Shown here: one piece after another, positions 59,765 through 64,000 of the stretch
Numbering within the stretch: position 1 is the stretch's first letter
How the letters are laid out: each line of letters begins with the position of its first letter
Assembly: GCA_963971225.1 (NCBI GenBank)
Contig: OZ020270.1
Span: 1,116,001-1,180,000, forward strand
DNA length: 64,000 nt
Direction: 5' to 3'
From: Melieria omissa
Lineage: Eukaryota > Arthropoda > Insecta > Diptera > Ulidiidae
Notes under the pieces: generated by a model
Database searches by the model: none
Seen by the model: the letters and a program-made list of their open reading frames with translations, nothing else
Told to the model about the DNA's origin: nothing
Position numbers and translations under genes: made by a program

Positions 59765-62320
59765 ACTAGCTGGGCCCCGCGGCTTCGCACGCAAGCTCTC
59801 TTCTTTCACCCGATACATATTTTGAACGCATGGTTGAACCCATTTTGATTTAAATAAAAACATATGTCTATTATCTTTGATGCCAAGTGGTTCTAAAAAT
59901 TGTGAAGTCAAAGGGCCCTTTAAATCATGAGTTTTCACGTTTACTCTAAACAAAATCTTAACCCTTAGTTTACCACGGTAGATTTCGATTTTCAAGAATA
60001 TGAAAAAACATTGTAATTATTTCCCGATTTAAATGCTTTTTGTCCAAGTTTGAAGTCAAAAGGACCAATAAATCGTGTTTCCATGCAAACTGTTAACCCA
60101 TTGTTGACCCCGTTACATGTTGATTTTCAAAAAAGTGAAAAACACGTGTCAAATTATTTCTCACTCAGAGTACTTTCACAAAGTTTGAAGTCAGTGGGCC
60201 CGTTAATTAATTTTTTTGTTACAGTTTCGCCATACAAACTTTTAACCGGTCGTTGACCCCGTCCGATTTTAATATTTGGCAAAAATGAAAAGCACGTACC
60301 TATCGAGTTATTTTACATTTAAAGTACTTTCACCAAGTTTGAAGTTAAAAGACCAAAAAAATTGTTTCTTCATACATACTTTTAACCCGTCGTTGATCCA
60401 GTTAGATTTCGATTTTGAAAATAATGAGAAACGCGTGTATAATTTTTTTATTTCAAGTATTTTTATACTTTTTGAAGTCAAAAGGCCTATCGGTTCATGT
60501 TTTTTTCGAGTCTACCCTTAAACAAATCTTAACCCATTATTGGTCCAGTTAAATTTTGATTTTCGAAAAATTATAAAATACGTATCGAATTATTTTTTGT
60601 TTAGAGTATTTTCAGGAAGTTCGAAATCAATATGTCTCTTAAATCACTTTTCTTCATACAACACCTTAACAGATGTTTTGCCCCTTTACACCCCGAATTT
60701 AAAAAAATCCCGTCTTAGCGGAGGTTCATTTTTCAAGATATATCTACAGTTCAAATTTCATGTTCGTAGCTTCAGCGGTTTGGGCTGAGCGATGATGAAT
60801 CAATCAATCAGTCAGTCAATTAGGGCAAACAATCTATGTATATAAAAATGGAGGCGGTACCACACCCTCTTGTCCAGTGCTCACAACTTTCTTCTAGTCG
60901 AATTGTGCTACTAAGTGGAAAGTTCGTACCAAGTTTCACTGATGTGTATGTGTACTGCATAACTGTCTGAGCATAAAAAATGTGCCACGCCCTTTGACCA
61001 ACGCTCCATTCCCTCTATTGAAAGATATGATTAAGTGGTAGGTTCATACCAAGTTTCATCGATGTACGACTTACAGTTCTGCTGCATAAAAAATTTGCCA
61101 CGCCCCTTGTTCAACGCCCATAAAATATTATCGGTAGAATGACACTTCTATGGGACGATGGCATATTCAATTTCAATACTGTGCGGCTTACAATTCCGGA
61201 GCTATTCCATATAAAAGATTAGAGTTGTATGGACGGAGCCACGCCCTCGTGTTAAATACCCGCTTCATTCCTCTGCCGAAAGGTATGACTAAATGGTAAA
61301 TTCGTACTAAGTTTCATTCATGTGCGACTAACAGTTCCAAAATTATGCGGATAGTTTGGGTCAAAAAAATGTGCCACGTCCCTTGTCCAACGTCCATAAA
61401 ATTTTAACATTGGAATAACACATCTATGAGGCAATGCCTCACTAATTTTCAATGCTGTGCGACTTACAATTCCGAAGCTATTCCATTTAAAAGAAATGAA
61501 TTGTATGGGCGGTGCCACACCCCTTTGTTCAATACCCACCTTATTCCCTCTGCCGAAAGATATGATTAAGTGGTAGGTTCATACCAAGTTTCATTGATGT
61601 ACGACTTACAGTTCTGCTGCATAAAAAATGTGCCACGCCCCTTGTTCAATGCCCATACAATTTTAACAATAGAATGACACAGCTATGAAACGACGGTACA
61701 CCAAATTTCAATATTGTGCGACTTACAATTCCGAAGCTATTTCATTTAAAAGAGTTGAGTGGTATGGGCGGTGCCACACCCCTTTGTTTAATACCCACCT
61801 TATTCCCTCTGCCAAAAGATATGATTAACTGGTAGGTTCATACCAAGTTTCATTGATGTACGACTTACAGTTCTGCTGCATAAAAAAATGTGCCACGCCC
61901 CTTGTTCAGCGCCCATAAAATTTTAACAGTAGAATAACACATCTATGAGGAGACGGTACACTAAATTGCAATGCTGTGCGACTTACAATTTCGAAGCTAT
62001 TCCACTTAAAAGATTTGAGTTGTATGGGCGGTGCCACACCCCCTTGTCCAATACCCACCCCATTCCGTCGGTCGAAGGACACGATTAAATAGTAAGTGTG
62101 AACTAAATTTAATTGATGTGTGACTTATGGTTCCAAAGTTATTGTCTAAAAATGTATTCTGGTGGCGCCACGCCCCGTTTTCCCGACTTTTCTTTTTTTA
62201 TAAACCTTCACGTAACAATTTCGAACAAACCCGCCGAAGGAAGTATCCAAGTTGGTCCAGCCGTTCTCGAGTGATACGCAGTCGAATGGACCACGATTCA
62301 TTTTTATATATATAGATAAT
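59765..62320 (+). repeat. Dispersed repeat with internal ~260-bp array (copy 2)
   Basis: It starts ACTAGCTGGGCCCCGCGGC and ends ...CCACGATTCATTTTTATATATATAGAT. The left half has a different, degenerate ~110-bp rhythm (CTTTTAACCCGTCGTTGAYCC, AGTTTGAAGTCAAAAGG). The right half is the GCGGTGCCACACCCC array (61,509; 61,768; 62,028; spacings 259 and 260). The tail CAGCCGTTCTCGAGTGATACG and TATATATATAGAT resemble widespread insect repeat tails. Same family as 7,249-9,165. Confidence 0.85.
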
Positions 62321-62454
62321 TTTGCACATGGGAACAAGAGTTTAGCTTAAGACTATTTCAATAAAGAAAATTCATTCTGGTTTGAACCCCGAAACAATTC
62401 GGACGTCTTTAATGTTTGGCCTTAAGGTCTAAACCAACGGAATCAACGTAATTG

Positions 62455-63567
62455 GTGCTAAAAGGGCTGCATTGGTGGACGTGTCTGGTGTACCTCGACG
62501 ACATAATCGTGATGGGTAAAAGCTTCGACGATCACCTGGGAAAGCTAAGGAGTGTCGGCGATGAAGTAGTGGCCCGGCCACGCAATCTACACGAACTCCG
62601 CAGTTTCCTGGGCCTGTGCACATACTACCGCCGATTTGTTCCGGGATTCGCGAACATAGCCAGCAGCTTGCACAAACTGACGAAAAAGAGCCAAGCTTTC
62701 GAGTGGAACGAAGAGCAGGAGCAGGCTTTTGCACGTCTGAAGGGAAAACTGTGCACTGCTCCAATTCTGGCCTTCCCCGTGCCTGGGAAGATGTTTGTGC
62801 TGGATACAGATGCAAGCGGGCGTAGTATTGGCGGGGTGCTATCACAGATAATAGACGGCCAGGAACAAGTGATAGCGTACTACAGTAGGGTTCTATTGAA
62901 ACCAGAACGCAACTACTGTGTGACACGCAGAGAACTGCTGGCGGTATTGGACTGCGTAAAACACTTCCACAAATATCTGTATGGACAAAGGTTTCGCCTG
63001 CGCACAGATCATGCGGCATTGAGATGGCTCCTGAACTTTAAAGATCCTGAAGAGCAATTGGCGCGGTGGATCGAGCGACTGCAGAGCTACGACTACACGA
63101 TAGAGCATCGCAAGGGCAGTAGTCATGGAAATGCCGATGCCTTGTCACGCCGTCAGTGCAAAATCGAATGCAGGCAGTGTTCGCGAGCCGAAAGCATAGA
63201 ACAAATAGTGGACGTCCGGTTGGTAAGCGTTATGCCAGAGGAAGAGTGGTCTGCGGAGAGGCTACAAAAAGACCAGCGTGAGGATGCGGATCTTGCAAAA
63301 ATCGTCGAAGGCAAGAAGCAAGGCGCACGTCCGGACTGGCAGGAGATGGCCGGTGAGAGCCCGATCGCTAAGGCTTACTGGGCAAAGTGGCAAAGTCTGC
63401 GGCTGAAGGAAGGATGCCTGTACCGCGAATGGGAGAGCGAGGATTGTCGGACCAGCAACTCCCTAATGGTAGTGCCGAAATGCAGAATCAACGAGGTCAT
63501 TGAGGCATACCACAACGACTCCAGTGGAGGGCACCTAGGCATCACCAAAACCGTCGCCAAAAAATAA
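62455..63567 (+). pseudogene. pol: RT C-terminal half, RNase H and integrase zinc domain, Ty3 copy B
   Basis: It resumes VLKGLHWWTCLVYLDDIIV (catalytic YLDD). A short deletion follows (SFDDHLGKLRSVGDEVVARP), then FLGLCTYYRRFVPGFANIAS. RNase H: LDTDASGRSIGGVLSQ (Asp), TRRELLAVLDCVKHF (Glu), RTDHAALRWLLNF (Asp) and KGSSHGNADALSRRQ. A His/Cys-rich linker (CKIECRQC) and the integrase zinc-domain start (YHNDSSGGHLGITKT) end at a TAA at 63,565. RT and RNase H catalytic residues are all present. Confidence 0.9.
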
Positions 63568-64000
63568 AGACGATTCTACTGGGTAGGATGTCAGGAGTCT
63601 GTAGCCGAGTGGATTAAGAGCTGTGACCGATGTTCAGCCGCGAAAGGGCCGACAAGAAGATCTCGGGGCCGCATGCAGCAGTACAACGTGGGAGCACCGT
63701 TCGAGCGGATTGCTATGGACGTCGCCGGCCGATTCCCAACTAGCACGCAAGGTAACAAATATGTGCTGGTGGTAATGGATTATTTCAGCAAATGGCCCGA
63801 AGTGTACCCTATTCCTAACCAGGAGGCCACAACGGTCGCGGAAAAGCTGGTAAAAAACTGGTTAGCCAGGCCGGAATTTCGAGTATGCGGTATTCAAGGA
63901 AGTGTGTGAGCTGCTGGGAATAAGGAAAATTCCAGTCCGAGCAGTGTTCGGCACAGAGTTGCGGTTACCCGCTGACTTGAAGTTCGGGGTAGTCAGTACG
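63568..64000 (+). pseudogene. pol: Integrase core of Ty3 copy B, deleted
   Basis: After the stop, RRFYWVGCQESVAEWIKSC and DRCSAAKGP complete the zinc domain. APFERIAMDVAGRFP carries the first catalytic Asp, and KYVLVVMDYFSKWPEVYPIP follows. At ~63,870 the line jumps (WLARPEFRVCGIQGSV, with a stop) past the second Asp region to EVCELLGIRK, then jumps again past the Glu region to AVFGTELRLPADL. At least two deletions; inactive. It runs off the window. Confidence 0.88.

Larger units (their letters stand above)
59217..62454. mobile_element. Composite insertion inside RT of Ty3 copy B
   Basis: The coding line LMER | VLKGLHWWTCLVYLDDIIV is split by 3.24 kb. The ends are imperfect inverted repeats (GGTTACGTTGCCGTTGCC at left; the right end read inward is CAATTACGTTGATTCCGTTG). 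Inside are an AT island, a ~67-bp tandem repeat, and a second large copy of the ~260-bp array repeat (59,765-62,320). This suggests an unclassified DNA transposon that later received the dispersed repeat. No transposase ORF. Confidence 0.75.
55925..64000 (+). mobile_element. Ty3/gypsy retrotransposon with SAP-domain Gag, copy B
   Basis: The plus-strand counterpart of copy A: 5' LTR, PBS, gag, protease, RT, RNase H and integrase, running off the right edge. It lies in LINE 2 and carries a 3.2-kb insertion (59,217-62,454) inside RT. Gag is frameshifted and has a nonsense codon, the protease has DTV for DTG, and the integrase has a stop and deletions. It is an old, dead copy. Confidence 0.93.

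Overview
This is eukaryotic, insect-like DNA, almost certainly from a fly. It contains errantivirus-type gypsy elements with env genes, P-superfamily, Transib, piggyBac, PIF/Harbinger and Tc1/mariner transposons, BEL/Pao and CR1-like retroelements, and many dispersed repeats built on 'GCCACGCCC' units. A tephritid-type fly is my inference from the repeat flavour; I cannot prove it without a search. Nothing bacterial is present. The window is a heterochromatin-like graveyard of nested transposable elements. The only recognisable host-gene sequence is a broken, intron-bearing fragment of an ABHD12-like lipase near 47.7-48.4 kb.

Layout. 1-2846 (-) is the 5' part of a Ty3/gypsy element whose Gag starts with a SAP-like domain (copy A). 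3.9-4.5 kb is a mariner remnant. 4.66-5.79 kb is a direct duplication with a TAA-flanked MITE at its junction. 6.07-7.24 kb is a dead Tc1/mariner-superfamily element. 7.25-10.3 kb is dispersed repeats with ~265-bp and ~243-bp internal periods. 10,558-18,477 (-) is a complete errantivirus-like provirus: 404-bp LTRs, CGCG target duplication, open gag and env, broken pol, and a palindromic array in its leader. 18.6-20.6 kb holds MITEs and a tRNA-like sequence. 20.7-28.6 kb is a P-like element (THAP type) carrying a Transib element (itself carrying a foldback element) and a piggyBac element, ending in a large inverted duplication of its own 3' half.

28.6-42.1 kb (-) is a second, gypsy-clade provirus (gag, pol, env) interrupted by a CR1-like LINE inside RNase H and a piggyBac-type MITE upstream of gag. 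42,402-47,051 (-) is a young BEL/Pao element with nearly identical LTRs and one 806-codon ORF from which reverse transcriptase and RNase H have been removed in frame. 47.7-48.4 kb is the ABHD12-like pseudogene. 49.1-51.5 kb is a second P-like element. 51.9-52.4 kb is a solo LTR related to the gypsy-clade element. 53.6-54.1 kb is another TTAA MITE. 54.2-55.9 kb is a second CR1-like LINE, cut by copy B of the SAP-Gag Ty3 element (55,925 to the window end). Copy B's RT is in turn split by a 3.2-kb repeat-rich insertion.

Insertion order can be read directly in several places: foldback into Transib into P-like; piggyBac into the same P-like; LINE into gypsy-clade pol; Ty3 copy B into LINE 2, then an insertion into Ty3 copy B. 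Most coding regions are pseudogenes. The long ORFs still open are the errantivirus gag and env, the gypsy-clade env, the BEL fusion ORF, and the protease-linker part of Ty3 copy A's pol. The observations I rate highest are the Transib/RAG1-like copy, the repeated GACGTGGTTGATCC boxes upstream of both THAP ORFs, the RT-less but recently mobile BEL element, and the hairpin array in the errantivirus leader.
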